64,000 nt of DNA from Paracentrotus lividus (GCA_940671915.1 CALNVZ010000641.1:5092649-5156648), one strand, 5' to 3'; positions 1-13,918 are shown, numbered from the stretch's first letter. The notes: generated by a model not told the origin, from the sequence alone. Made by a program: numbers and translations.

Positions 1-1664
1 CCAAGTAGAATGAAGTTTACAAGCATTCCAAGTTCAAATGGTCTAACAAAATCCTCAAACATTGACAAGGAAACCTGCTGTTGTCAGGTTGTTTGTGTTC
101 GATGGTGGTGGCTCGTGGTAAACGACAACGTAGTAACAGTTCGGAGACATCACGATAACGATTGCATACTCAAATGAATGAATGTCTAATTGTATGCCAG
201 GAATTCGGGAACGTAGTTTAAGATGTATTTGAAGAGCAGCATGTAGCACCTAGTCCACCTCCTTGGCCTTTCGCATTAGCACGCGGGATGCTAATGAAAA
301 GATGTAAGCCAGGTAGTGTCAATTCTCCAATGATTACTGTGGTCATCATCAGCGAAGCCAACGTTTCAGTTGGAAAAAGATGTCTACATCATGTTCGATG
401 GCAAATGGTCGGCAAATAGAAAGTCTTAATTTCTAATCGTTGGGCATTCCAACCACAGGACATGGGACGTCCCTGTTCTCAGGCGATGCAGGTGTTCGTA
501 GAAGGAGGGTTATCCAACTTCTTCCGTCGAGTACACTTTGCCAGCACGGCGGGCCTCTTCCCTCTGAGAGGCCATTTTGTTTTAGCACACCTGTGTACCA
601 GTGATGGTAGTTTGCGTGCACTGATTTCCTTTAAGTTTAAAAGTGGTGTCCTGGAGTATTGGATCATTGTGTGTATTTGTCTCTAAAATCCACAAGGATT
701 ATTGATCCATCCATTGTCCGGGAACTGGGGCAGAGTGTCGGTTTGAATAGAACACCCACACAAAAGAATCACTATTTCCAATGACTCCTATTTTATCGCA
801 CAGAGCTAATACTGGTCATGCAGTGAAACACGCTGTACCAGCACAGCTATATAAAATATATCAAAAATCCCATAAAATTTCATCTTGAAATATGTAATAT
901 CCCGATGTAATAGTTGACAAAAACATGTCCAGTAGATGCACGGCATCATAACAAACACGTAGAATAACAAAATCTTGACAGGAACTGTCATAAAACAGGT
1001 GAAAAAATGAAAATAGGGGAGAGCCCCAGAATATGCTGCTGCAGCTAGTGACTGCGCACAATGCTAAAAATTGCCTGATACGTATGCAAACTTGATACTA
1101 GGTCATTTGGAGCATTTTTCAATTTTGACGTACGCGTACGCGCACGTCATGACCCTTAGGTGACTTTTGGTGGTATGCTAAGGTCAAAGGTCATGTGAAG
1201 TTTATGTCATGTAAATATGGGTCATTTTCAGTCATTGGTCATGAAGTTATGATTGTTAATGTAATTTTACAAAATGGCGCCTGGATGACGTCATGTTGAC
1301 CTGATGACCTTGAAAAACTTCGATGCACGTTTCCAGAGTGACATCCATAACTGACATGAAAATGAATGAAATTGACTTAGAAGATTTTGAGATAGAGTGG
1401 CAACAAAATATTGGCTATAAAAATAAATAATAAAGAAAATTCTGAAAAACACAATAGGTGATCTGTCAAAGACAGACCACCTAAAAATCGTCCATAGCTC
1501 TATCAAAGTTGGGTGATATCATCGCTTTAACCATCTCAATTTCCCTTCAGAGACAAAAAAAAACTCAAAAAATAAAACAATTAAAATGCCCATTAACCAA
1601 AATGTTATCAACTGTTGTCCTTACCGATACAGGATTCTGATAGTCACCTTGGACGTTTCATCAG
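1..1664. other. Left flank/intron without a supported gene
   Basis: I find no exon I can defend here. A G+C-richer patch at about 462-620 has short open frames on both strands but no recognisable family and no convincing splice borders. The stretch 1100-1320 is rich in TGACC/GGTCA half-sites, listed separately. The sequence just before 1665 supplies a usable acceptor (TTTCATCAG). The protein's true start must be further left, because vertebrate AKAP9 has well over 100 residues before the part encoded by the first exon seen here. Confidence 0.5.
1130..1300. promoter_or_regulatory. Cluster of nuclear-receptor-like half-sites and a CRE palindrome
   Basis: The stretch contains a perfect direct repeat of AGGTCA with one-base spacing (1181-1193), the arrangement bound by HNF4/RXR/COUP-TF-type receptors, and a perfect TGACGTCA palindrome (1286-1293), the cAMP-response element core. 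Further GGTCA/TGACC half-sites and an ACGCGTACGCG run lie nearby. It sits about 370-530 bases before the first exon seen. Whether it regulates this gene is inference. Repeats of this composition also occur as dispersed non-functional DNA in marine invertebrates, so this is only a candidate. Confidence 0.25.
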
Positions 1665-1976
1665 CTACACACAATGCATCTACAGACCCGCATCATTGAA
1701 CTGGAGGAGACTCTTGAGGGCAAGGAGCTGGCCCTGAGGCAGATGCAGCAAGAGCTGGAGGATGCCAACAAGGCTCTTGAAGATGCCGGGTCAGGCTCAA
1801 TCGCTGCAAGACCAGAACTATCGCTGCAGGACCAGAACCTATCGCTGCACGACCAGGCCCAGCAGTACGGGAGGGGTCACCTGGCGGGATGGGATCCACC
1901 ACCGGGATCCTTGAACAACCTGGACGCCCATCACCAGGCTGGTGATAATCATCATTGGCAAAGTGCTTCCATTCAG
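1665..1976 (+). CDS. AKAP9: AKAP9-like exon 1 of those seen (104 codons, phase 0-0)
   Basis: The frame is open from 1644. The acceptor TTTCATCAG ends at 1664 and the donor CAG/GTAGGT follows 1976. The first half (LQTRIIELEETLEGKELAL) is a heptad coiled coil, equivalent to the segment in vertebrate AKAP9 just before the QRD-type motif of exon 3. The second half is unlike a coiled coil: about three copies of a 20-base minisatellite (1798-1857, encoding LSLQDQN-like repeats), then a Pro/His/Asn-rich tail (DPPPGSLNNLDAHHQAGDN). That tail and the donor are the first unit of the intronic tandem array that follows, so this part may be lineage-specific exonised repeat. An acceptor at 1683 is also possible. 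Confidence 0.72.
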
Positions 1977-4900
1977 GTAGGTTCCTTGAATAGTCCTTGA
2001 ACACTCCCTTCAACAATGTTGTTAGACTTTCAGGCTTTTATAAGATGGGATAGGGGTCACAAGGATCTTTGAACCCTGGACGCCTATCACCAAGCTGGCG
2101 ATAATCATCATTGGCAAAGTGCTTCCATTCAGGTAGCTTCCTTGAACAGTCCTTGAACACACCCTTCAACAATGTTGTTAGACTTTCAGGGTTATTACAA
2201 GATGGAATAGGGTCACAAGGGATCTTTGAACAACCTGGACGCCTATCACCAAGCTGGCGATAATCATCATTGGCAAAGTGCTTCCATTCAGGTAGGTTTC
2301 CTTGAATACTCCTTGAACACTCCTTGGACATTCCTTGAATACTCCTGTGACACTCCTTGACAAACCTTGACCACCTTGAACATTGTTGTTAGAGATCCAG
2401 GGTTGTAGGAAGGCGATAACAATTATTGGCAAAGTGTTTCCATTTAGGTAGGTTCCTTGAACAATGAACACTCCTTGAAAACTTCTTGAACACCTCCTTA
2501 AACACTCATTGAACAATGATGAGACATCTAGGGTTATAGGATGGGGTCTTTGAGGCCTCTGGAACAACATGGACGCCTATCACCAGGCAAGCAATAAAAC
2601 CATCATTGGCATAGTGCTTCCATTCATGTAGGTTCCTTGAATACCCCGTGATCGATGTTGTTAGACATTCAGGGTTATAGGGATGGGATAGGGTCACCAG
2701 GACCTTTGAACAATGTAGACGATAGAATTTTCAGTAAAAAGGAGGAATTTAGGATCCATAAACATTAAATTAGAAGCTAAATTTAAGAATCGTCTCCTAC
2801 AAATGGTTGGCAGAAAATGCTGGGTGGAATTCATGGTTCACGTTAAATAAAATCTTGGTGGGTCTATTGTCCTTTTGGTCTGATTGATCATTGTCCAGTC
2901 TCAGGCATTTGAAGGAGCCAAAAAGTTTGTGGCTAATAATTCTTGAGTGGCTTTTTATAACCCTAAGATTTTTCTTGAAGTTCATGAATTACATTAAAAT
3001 CTATGTGGCTGTAGAAATCAGTATTCATTACAGGTCACTTACTGTTTGTATGCCAGCGGGTTACCAGGTCGATTGACAGTCCTGATCCTGAACCCAAACA
3101 GGAGGCATTGTCTGGAGTGCCACTATCCCTGGGATTTCACATATGTGACTGTCAGATCAAACTACCTCCAATGGTGTTGATTTCATCCTGTACTGATAAT
3201 CTGCAGTCATAAACCTTACATGTACATTTACTAAATATTATGTTACTGGTTTCTACACAATTTAACTTCACTGTAGTTCACAAACTGCAAAAATGAACTT
3301 GGCATAGCAAGTGGTCCATTTATATTCAAGTTGCATTGCTGTAACTCTTAAGTCAGGTTAGTCAGGTTGGAAAAGCTATTGAAACTACTACATGTAGTTA
3401 TTGATATCATTCTTATAGACGAAAAACTGAGCCCATGCCCCATGACATTGTTGGATAGTAAGCAAATGAGAACCGTGGAATTAACTTTATAGTAAAAAAA
3501 AAAAAAAAAAACCTAAGCAAACAGTTTTAATTTCAGATTTTTTGTGCCTTTAAAATTTGAAGAGTGAAACTAGTAGAAATGTAGAATTGTTGTACATTGA
3601 TCTTATTAACAATTTGATTCACTTCATTTCCCTTTGTTTTCTACATGTAGTCTGATCCTTTGACTCCAGATAGAGAAGGAGAATACAAAGCAGCAATAGA
3701 ACAATATAACCTCAAGGTAAGAAAAACTCACCAAAACCCCTTGACATTGGATTTTCTTACATACCTATCATAGAAATCTCTCAGACACTTTTCAACAGCA
3801 GCCTTCTATGCATATGATGCAAAGAACAGCCCAAGTCCATATCATTACCCCATCAATGACAATGTCTCGTTTTAGTGACGCTTTTGCATTACATGTATCT
3901 CTGAAACTAGAATGCCATGAAGTATGAATTACATATCAACAGAAAGAGCAAAAAACACTGACCTAAAGGGATTTTTTTTCTGCCACTGTGCATTGAACGG
4001 TTCTTGAATTAAGACAGTTCAAATGAAAATAATCATCAAAATCTCTAAATTGGCAACGCGAAGAAAAAGGTATAATCACTATCTTAACTCGCAAATTGGC
4101 AATTTTTGCTATGCATTTTGTAATTTTCTATACATTTGAATTTTTTAAAGGTTGCAGGAGTGAAATAATAAAATAATTTTTGCCAATTTGGGGATCAAAA
4201 AGTGATTTATTTAGACCATGGGGAAATCTCGGTCATCTATGGGTTAAAAGAACAACCCAAGTCCACCAGACAAAACTAGCCACTAAAAAGTAAACTTGAA
4301 TGTTATTTATGACCACTAATAAGTATTTCAAATGATTATGATGTTGCTTCACTGCCATACTGAAATATTTTCATGGAGAAATACGAAAAATATTACGTTT
4401 GTATTTATTTATTTACTTGAAATGACCAGCCATGAACTTGGGTTGTTCTTATATTTTGATACCGATCGATTAAAAACGGCAGTATGAAATACAGAAGACA
4501 AGCACCACTATATTTAACACATATTCACATTTATAACATTTTTATAAATTTTTGATCGAATTGACTTATTTTATAGAGGAAGAGGAGCTTGAAGGGTGTT
4601 AAGTAAAATATACACCATTCACATTTTCCCCCCAGACATAAGGGGTTAAGGTTTGGCAAATAGTTCCATTTTAATGCGAAATTTAAAGTTTTTCTTGTGG
4701 AATTATACTGTAGATTTGGTTGTTTGGATTGGTAAATTATTACCAATTTTCTTTCAAACAATTTTTTTCAGTGAATTTGTTTTTTCTTTAAATATGAGGC
4801 ACCTCGTTGGACCCTGACTTTGTAAACAATCTAGTTATACTTTGCCCCCAGGGTATGTGTTTAAAGCTCATCAACCGTAATGTTGACTCAATTTTGAACA

Positions 4901-7900
4901 AAATGGAGACAACTGGCTCATAGCTGCACATTTATCTGGTACATATATGCCAATGGGAAAGATTTTACTTGAAACATCTTCAAACCTGTATTGACTGGTA
5001 TAATTGTGCTATCATTTCCAGTCTGCATTTGGAATACTTTTTATGTGACAAGGTACATGTATGTTGAATTGCCAAGGTGGGTATATTTTGTGTGAAATAA
5101 ATAATAGTTTAATATTTCGTGGTTTTGTGTGTATGTGAGTGGGTGTGTCTCTCACCACAGTAAATGTTTGAGAAAGTCTTTCCCTGGGTTATACACATTC
5201 GTACAAATATATGAAGCGCTTGTAAACCTCAAGGATAAGGTGCATACATGTACATGTAGTCATTCAATCTTTTGATAACCGAGATGTTGTAAATACAGGT
5301 AGAATCAATGCCTTAGGTAATTTATTTCATAAATTGCCAGTTGATCTAAACCCACTTTGAATCATCCCACATGGTCTAATTCCATTTCTTACATAACCAG
5401 CTTTCCTAATTACTTTTTGATCTCAATGCTACTTCGCCTATTTACCATTTGGTCTAATTCCCATTTGGTCTAATGTCCATTAAGTCTAATGTCCAAATCT
5501 AATGGTCAAATCCTGCAGCAGACTGGTTATAGACAAAATATTCATTTGAGAATTAGACAAGAATGCAATAAGACTATGTGACTATTAGACGAGTTGGCAA
5601 TTCAAACAAGTGATCATTAGACCAAGTGAGAGTTAGACTAAGTGTGCATTACACCAAGTGGAAGTTAGACCAAACTGATAGTAGACCATATGGGTTTAGC
5701 CCTTGTGGTATTAGGCAACTTGAGAATTGGATCAGCTGTTGTTAGACCAAGTGGATATAAACCTTTTATTTTCTATCCTCAGATCGTTGAATTCCAAACC
5801 GCATTAGCCCAAAGAGACGACATCATTAAGCAGCTGTCAGAAAACATGCAGAGCGCCCTACAGAGTCGAGATGAGGTGCAACGGGAAGCCACGAACCAGG
5901 CTGAAAACCTTTCACAGCACATACAATCATTACAATCACAACTCAGAACGGTAAGTTCATGTACATAATAATAATAATAATAATATCGTTTTATTTACCC
6001 AGGGTAGCCACTTCAGTTCTGACAACTGTTCTCCCAGCGTGCCCTGCATGATGTTATTATTACCCCCAAAGCTCCTTGTTAAAAGGCAACTCCTGTACCA
6101 TTTTTGTAAGTCTTTGGTATGACTCGGCCGGGTTTCGAACTCACGAAATACATGTACATGTATATTTGCTCTATAATAGTTCTCTTAAGATTTTTATTTT
6201 AAAGACAGTGTGCTTGGGCGTCCATGGGTAATTTGACACCATGGATGCTTTCCCAGTAACTTCCAACATACCATATTTAATATATTCCATCCATCAGCCC
6301 ATTTGAAATATTTCACTTATTTCACTTTCCCTGGCCTGATGATGCTCAAAGTAGGCAAAAGAATGTTTATGGTGGGACAGCTTGTTTGCTGTAGTACAGA
6401 AATTTAGTTACAGGACAGTTATTTCCTGTGCTTTTCATAAAGTCGTGGGTCAGGTAATTATGATCCACTCCCATGAAAGCCCAAACCACAATGACTTGAA
6501 AACATCATGAGTACAACTTACATTTATTGGCAACATCCCATTAAAGGTTATCACATGGATGTTGTTGAACTTATTCTTGGGATGGTTTTGTGATATATAT
6601 GAAGCCCTGTGTTTTATTTCTTACCACAGTCAGTGCAAAAAACTTTTAATTTGTGTTTTTCAAGTTCTCTTTTATGCATTCTTTTAATGTATTCTGTTAT
6701 TTTTGACACATTTTGTAACTTTTTTTTTTAATTAACTGAATTAACTGAATTAACTGAATTTTGGAATTCTGTTTTGACAATTTGTTGAGAGGTACATGTA
6801 CCTGTTAAGAGAGCTTTCTGGCGTTGCCTGCTCTGTTATTAGCACACAAGAAAGGGGATTTTATAGGTGAATCTCCTTTAACAAATACAAATTGAAGAAG
6901 TGTTAGCTGTTTTTCTTGTTTAACTACTATTAAATTTAATGCAAAATGAAACAGATTTTGTATATTTCAAGAAGGTCCTGCACATGGGGTTTGGATGTAC
7001 ATCATTTATTGAAATTCCCTTGTATTGCTACTTACTTACTTCTAAAACTCTACGTTTTTACTACAGGCTGGAGAAACATTGCAGAGTCAGGGGAAAACTC
7101 AAGTTGCTGAACTCGCAGAAGAGCTAACCCAAGCCCACCATCAGGTCGTCAATCTCCGTCAAACTGTAGCCGACAAAGAAGCCTTGATGCACGAACTTGC
7201 CAATAGATATTCCAAGAAGTCTGAGGAACTCTTTGATTTGAGAGAGGAGAAGGAGGCTCTGGTGAGGGAGCATGCAGGAGAAATGGCCGCCCTGAAACTC
7301 CAAGGGGACGGCGGTAGTAACCTCCCAAAAGATGAGCTCATTGAGGTGCTCCGGGCAGAACTGGACGAGAGCTACGGAAACCAGATGATGCTGATGAAAC
7401 AGCAGCTGGTGGAGAATCATCAACAGGAATCTGAAATGCTGCAACAACGCTGCAATGAGTTGCAGGTTCTAGCAAGGACAAAGGCAGGAGCTGCCGACGC
7501 GGAAGTTGCCGCGCTGAAGATACAGCTGGAGGAAAAGGACAAGGCGTTGAAGATAAAATCAGAAGAAGCGGAAACGTTCAAAGAACAGCTCCAGAAACTT
7601 GTGACAGAATTCTCCAGACAGAATGAAGAGATTGAGCAAAAGCACAGGGATGATGTTAATATTCTGGCTACAGAGTTTAAAGTGAAAATAGACGAGATGG
7701 AGAGTGAAAAGGAGAGAGAAAGGGAGAATCAGGCAGGTGCGGTAGCCGACTTGACGGACAAGCTCAACGAAGCTTTGAATGACAGCAAAGAACTATCTGA
7801 AATACGAAACACCTATGAGGGACAGATTACCCGTCTTATTAAACAGCTTGAAGAAACCCAGCAGGCAGGGGAGACTGCTGTCGACATAAATGCTGTGATT

Positions 7901-10900
7901 GATCAGGAAAGAAAGAAACATGCCGAAGAGATGGAAGAACTGAAAGAGCAGCTGAACAGGATCAACGAAGATAACAAGGAACTCGCTCAAATCAGGGAAG
8001 CATACGAAGGACAGATTGCAAGACTCAGTTCCGAGCTGGAGAACAAGCCTAATTTTGATGCAGAATTAGATTCCGATGGAAGGGACAAGGATGAACGTCT
8101 TGCCCACTATGAAGCTCAAGTGCAGGAATTGGAGAAGGAGCTTGAAAATCTCAAGTTGAGTGGACCTTCCATGGAAAGACTACAAGAAGTCAGAGAAGAA
8201 GTTGCAGCACAGATCAAGTTGGATTACGAAGACCTGATGGAAGACCTCAAGTATGACCATGAAGGACAGCTGAAGAGACTCAAAGTTCAGCTTGATGTGG
8301 AGTATAAGGACAATCTGAGAGATGCAACCCAAGCCATCGAGGATCAGCTGGAGCAGCGAGTCAAGAAGGTCCAGACAGAGAAGGAGCGGGAGTTTGTCCT
8401 GGAGCTCCAGAAGGTTAGAGCGGAACTTCAAGAGCAATATGATGAAAAGTTGAAACAAGATTTGGAAGAAGAGAAGATAAAAAAACATAAGGAAGAACCT
8501 GTAGCCTCTGGGATGGTTGGCGAAGAAGCATCACAAGGAGGTGGGGTTCTTACAGAATTAAAAGGTGGCTTGATGTCTAAGCTAGAAGCCGAGGTACAAG
8601 ACCTGTCCGAAGTCAGAGATGCTCTCCTTGAACAACTGGAAGTAGCCACCCGTGACCAAGAGACCCTTCGGGAAGAGTTGGCTGCTTCAAACTTTGAGAA
8701 GAACAATCTGGGTGCCGAAGTGGAGCAGTTGAAGGATGAATTACACGCCATTCACTTTCAGACTGACACTACGATTGACTCGCCTTTCTATGACAATGAG
8801 CGCGATGATCTGAATGACAAACTGCATGTAATGAACAGCAAACTACAATCTCAGGAGCAGGATCATGAAATAGAGGTTTCAGGCTACATTGCTAAGATTG
8901 AGGCTTTGAAGCAAGAGATGGCAAAGGCCACTATGGCTCATGACCAGGAGAAAGGTGAACTTGATAAGAAGATTCAAGAACTTGAATCAACACTGAAAGA
9001 GAAAGCAGATGCTAGTCCTTCAGAGGAAGGACTGGGAGAGAGAAACGCCAATCTTGCCTTTGAGATTGAGAGAATGCAGAAAGAATTGGCAAATGCAAAG
9101 AGTTACATTGAGGAACATGGTCAGAGGGCTGTGGAACTGGAATCAAGGAACCAAACACTTGAAGACCAGGTAGAGCAGCTCAAAAGACAGCTGGAGAATA
9201 GTCACCATGAGGTGGATGACCTCCAAGACGCTATGACATCTCAAAGGAAAGAGCAAAGGAAAAAGATTGAGCAGCTCAGCGAAGAAAAGGCAAGATTGGA
9301 ATCTGATTTAGAAGAGGCCAATGAAGAAATCGAGAGGATTAAAAATGAACAATCTGTCAGTGCAACCGAGGAGATAACTGAAGATTCTACAGCTGCACTT
9401 GAAAATAAATTGAGAGAATTGGAAGAGGAGAAGCGGTTAGTGGATGAACATTTGGAGCAGGCTGGACGAGAATTGGAACGCTTGAGAGAAGAACTTGAAC
9501 AGTCCGAGGAGAAGATACATGATCTTGAGGGAGAGGTGTGCAGGCAAGCTGCTGAAAGAAATGACTTGGAAGATAAGATGTCGGATCTGGAAACAGAGCG
9601 AGATCAGTTGCTCTCCGAGAAAGAAGAGCTCCAACATCGCCTTGAGACAGAGGAGAAAGAGCGGGAAAGCCAAGTTGGAGAATTGGAGTCTAGAATAGCT
9701 TCCTTCAGTGACAGGGGAGATGAAACTACTAATGTTGATGCTGAAGCGGTAAAACAAGAGAGAGATAGTGCTTTAGGTACATTAGAATCTCTCTCCGATC
9801 AACACCGTAGCATGGAGGCTACGAACAAAGAGTTACAGTTGCATGTAGCGAATCTGGAAGAACAGCTGACGAGACAGCAGTCCATGCAGATTGTTCGAGA
9901 CGTAGAGATTATGGCGCAGAGGGAGACCTTCGAGGATGCTGTTGCCGATTACGACAGGGTGATAGGCGAGTTGAGAGCTGAGAAAGAAGAGATCAGGATG
10001 GAGTTAGAAAGGACAAATACACCAGATCAGCCTTCTCATCTAACCCCAATCGAAGAGGAGATTGTGGTTGCTGGTACCGTTGCGCCTGTTGCAGCAGTTG
10101 CGCCATTACCTAGTGATGATTCATGTGATGGAAGAGATTATGCCAGCCTGCCGGGTGAGCTTCAGACCACCATTGAAGCTGTCAAAGCGGAGAATAAAGA
10201 TCTGAAAGAAAAACTTGCAGAGGCCAATGAAGAGACGGATTTCTTGTTGCAGAGGGAACGTCAGCTTAAACAAGAGCTGTCCGCATTAAAGGTACTTCTT
10301 CAGGAAGGCGAGGAAGAAAAGGAAGCTCTTGAAGAACTGATTGAAGAAGAGAAAGAGCAGATAAAGGAGTTGCAAATAGTTGATGAGGAGCTGGAAAGAG
10401 AAAATCAGCATCTCAAGGAAGTGATAGATCATTCACCAGAAGAATTGGAAGACAAAGCTGCAGTCATTGCTGGACTGGAGGATGAGATTACAAAGCTGAA
10501 GAAGGAGCTGGAGGAAAATCAAGAGCTGTATGAGAGAGAGAATTTGCTTCTCAAGGAATCACTGCAAGAGGAGAGGGACACAACCTCCAGGTTACTCCAT
10601 GAAGGGGAGTCACCCACATCGAGGGACTCTCTACTGCAGGAGATCATAGATCTCAAGCAGCGTCTTGCTCACAAGGACCAAACCGAGCATGAGATTCTCA
10701 CTGAGAAGAACCTCCAGATTGGGCTCTTGCAGGAGACAAATGCTAAACTTGAAGAAGAGAAGAATGACCTGAGCACCAAGATTAACGACCTTGAGAAACG
10801 AATGCAAGCTTCTGAAGCAATATCTCAAGAGGTGCAGGACACCTTTGGAAGACAGTTCCTGGAGCTTCAGACCGAGCAAACCTCTCTCAAAGAACAGCTG

Positions 10901-13841
10901 GAGAAACAAAAGACAATGTCCAAGGATGACCAAGGACAGTCTCTAGATGAGCAGGCTCTGCGGGAAGAGGCTCTTCGTTGCGCCAAAGACATGCTGCTGC
11001 AGAAGCTGGAGGAGAAAGAGGCTGTGGAGCAGCAGATGCTTGATGAGAAGATGGAGTTGCAGAAACAGTTGGGCAATCAACAGAGTCTGGAGGAACTGCT
11101 TCATGAGAAGGATCGACTGGAACAGGAGCTTGCCAGGCAGAAGAGATCGCTACAAGCAGAGGTTAAGGAACTTGAACAAAAACTGCAGGTAAAAAAAAAA
11201 GAAGAAGTTTTTATGATTGTTTATCTGATATGAATTGGGTTCTAGGACATCTAACCCCTGGAAAATTACCCCAGACAACTATATGTACCCCCTGCCAAAA
11301 CCCTTGCCCTATTCGGGGGGGGGGGGGTAGTTGTCCTTGGGGTTAATTGTCCAAGGTGTAGTTGTCCTGATATGAATTGTTCGATGTACCTAATTGTAAA
11401 TGTGCATTGAATACCTCCATCTCCTGAATACTTTCTCATCTGTCTTCTCTTTTCCATCAATGTATGTTCACCTCCTTAGATTCTCAATGTACATGTATTC
11501 AGTTGGTAATTCCTGAAATATACAAATTTTAAAATATAGAACCATAGCTGATAAACTCCTTTTCCCTGACGAATGAAAACAGCTCTCACAATACCTCAGT
11601 ATTTTGTCCCCCCCCCCTAAAAAAAAAAATCGTCCATTCATTTAAAGAAAACATGTACAAGAGCCATGCTATATATGTATGTATAATGTAGAAGTGTCGT
11701 AGTCCAGTGGTCGTATCACTTGATTGGGAATGCAAAGGTTGTGGGTTCAATTCCCGGCACTGGCACTTATGTCCCTTAGCAAGGGATTCTATCTACATTT
11801 GCTTCTCTACACCCAGTTGTAAATAGATACTCGAAGGATAATTCCATATAAGGCGCCTGTAAATGGCTGACTACAAGTATGGAGCTGAATCTAATGAACG
11901 AGTAATAATATACTGTAAAGCGCTTTGAGCCACCTTAGGAAAAGTTCATTATAATAATAGTGTTATTATTATTATTATTATTAAAAATGTGCATTTTCAT
12001 TTGGTTTTTATTTGCAGGATCAAGCGCGCAAGTTGCAGAATGAGAAATCCAGCCTAGAATCCGAGTTGCAGCAGAAGGACTTTGAACTAAGGAAATGGGA
12101 AGCTAGCTTCAGGGAACAGCAACTAGAGTACAGAAACAGAGAAGCCTTTGTGAGAAGAAAACATGACAATCTGGTGAGAAAGAAAAGATATATAGATAAA
12201 AAAAGCTAGTCATTTACTTGTACTGTATGTGAACCATCAGCTCAAAACCACCGATTGTTGTCTTGGTTTTACTACTGTCTAATTCGAGGGCAAACTCTAA
12301 CATTTTTGTTTTTTTTTATTTTTGGTAATCTACACTGTCGCATATATATGAGGATAATAGTATAAGAGAGTGATGATGATTAGGGTGATGTTTTCATGAT
12401 CCTTCTCTTAATACAGTACATGGGAAGTCCTATTAAGTAGCAAATTGACAATCACAGACAGTATTAGAGGATAGAGGATCCGTACCATATCACGAGAGAA
12501 ATAAGGCCAGTCATTTTGCTAGTCAATTGATTCCATATTATAAGTTGTTATTCCTTTGATTGTAATGTCAATTAATATTGATTAATGATTTAATATTAAT
12601 ATAAATAATTTACTGTTAAATAGTTGGATGGCCTGAGGACAGACACGGACAAGGAGATGGTTGCCCGATTGGAGGGAATGAGACTCATCCTGGAGAGGCA
12701 GCACTCAGAGGCGGTTGCCCGGCTACGAAGGGACCTGGAGCAGGAGTTCAGCTCCAGGGAGGGGCGGCAGACGGAGAAACACCTCTCGGATCTCTCCCTC
12801 CTCAAGTCACGCCATCAATCACAGGTGCATAGTAGTTGGTGTTCATATTAAGTTTTTAGAGGGCCGTGTTTGTTTTATTAACATGTTGAAATTTAGAATT
12901 CTCAAAGGCCCGTATTCACAAAGGTGTCCTAAAGCCAGTTTAAATCCATGATTTATGTGTAGCAAAATGTGACACAATCCGGAACACTAAATGTTCGATT
13001 TATCAGAATTTTTTTTTCTTAAAAAGTGCCTGTGAATGATAAGTACAAAAGTTTTTTTAACCAGTAAGGTACGATTCCAGAACCCAGTAAACGTGTAAGG
13101 AACATAACAATGTTGACGGATTGTGTCACATTTTACTACTCATAGTTAAACCACAGATTTAAGCTAGGCTTAACTTTAGGAGACCTTTGTGGATACAGGC
13201 CAAACTGTGCGAAGTGGTCTTCTCTGACATCTTGTTCCTGAAATCCTGCCATTGGTAATAGGTGCATTATTTGTTGTCCATATTAATAACAGAGTTATCA
13301 AAGGTCTGTGCGGTGTTCACACTTACAAATAAATTGTTATATTATTAACATGTTGAAATTGAGAATTTTTGAAATGTTTCAAGTGCACTTCTCCAACATC
13401 TAATTCCTTAAGTCCTGCCATAAGTTACAGGTGCACAGTCACTAGTGTTCATATTGAAACACTTCTCTAAGGGCTGTGTGTTGTTCACACTTTAGTTTAA
13501 TACATACCGTTTTCTTAACATGTTGAAATTAAGAATTTTGAAAATATTCAAGTGTCCTTCGTTGCCGAAGAAGGCCTTTTATACTAACATACAGAATCAG
13601 AATTTGAGAGAAAATTTAACATCTGGAGAAATTGGTTGGAAGGTTTTTTTTTTTTTTTCGAAAGGGGAGACATTAGAATTCACCCATTCTCCTTTAGGTG
13701 TATGCCAGTGATATACAAGCTATTTCACCTTATCACCACCCCCTTGCTTACTGGAGAGCGAGCATACATGTATATACTAACGGTAACCTAGTATTATTCA
13801 AAATAATGATTTCATTTGCCAACAAGAGAGAAGAAGAGAAA

Positions 13842-13918
<77 letters not shown>

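Noticed and set aside
462-686. Overlapping short open frames on both strands in a G+C-richer patch
   Set aside because: No recognisable protein family, no coiled coil and no splice borders in phase with the gene; left as unannotated.
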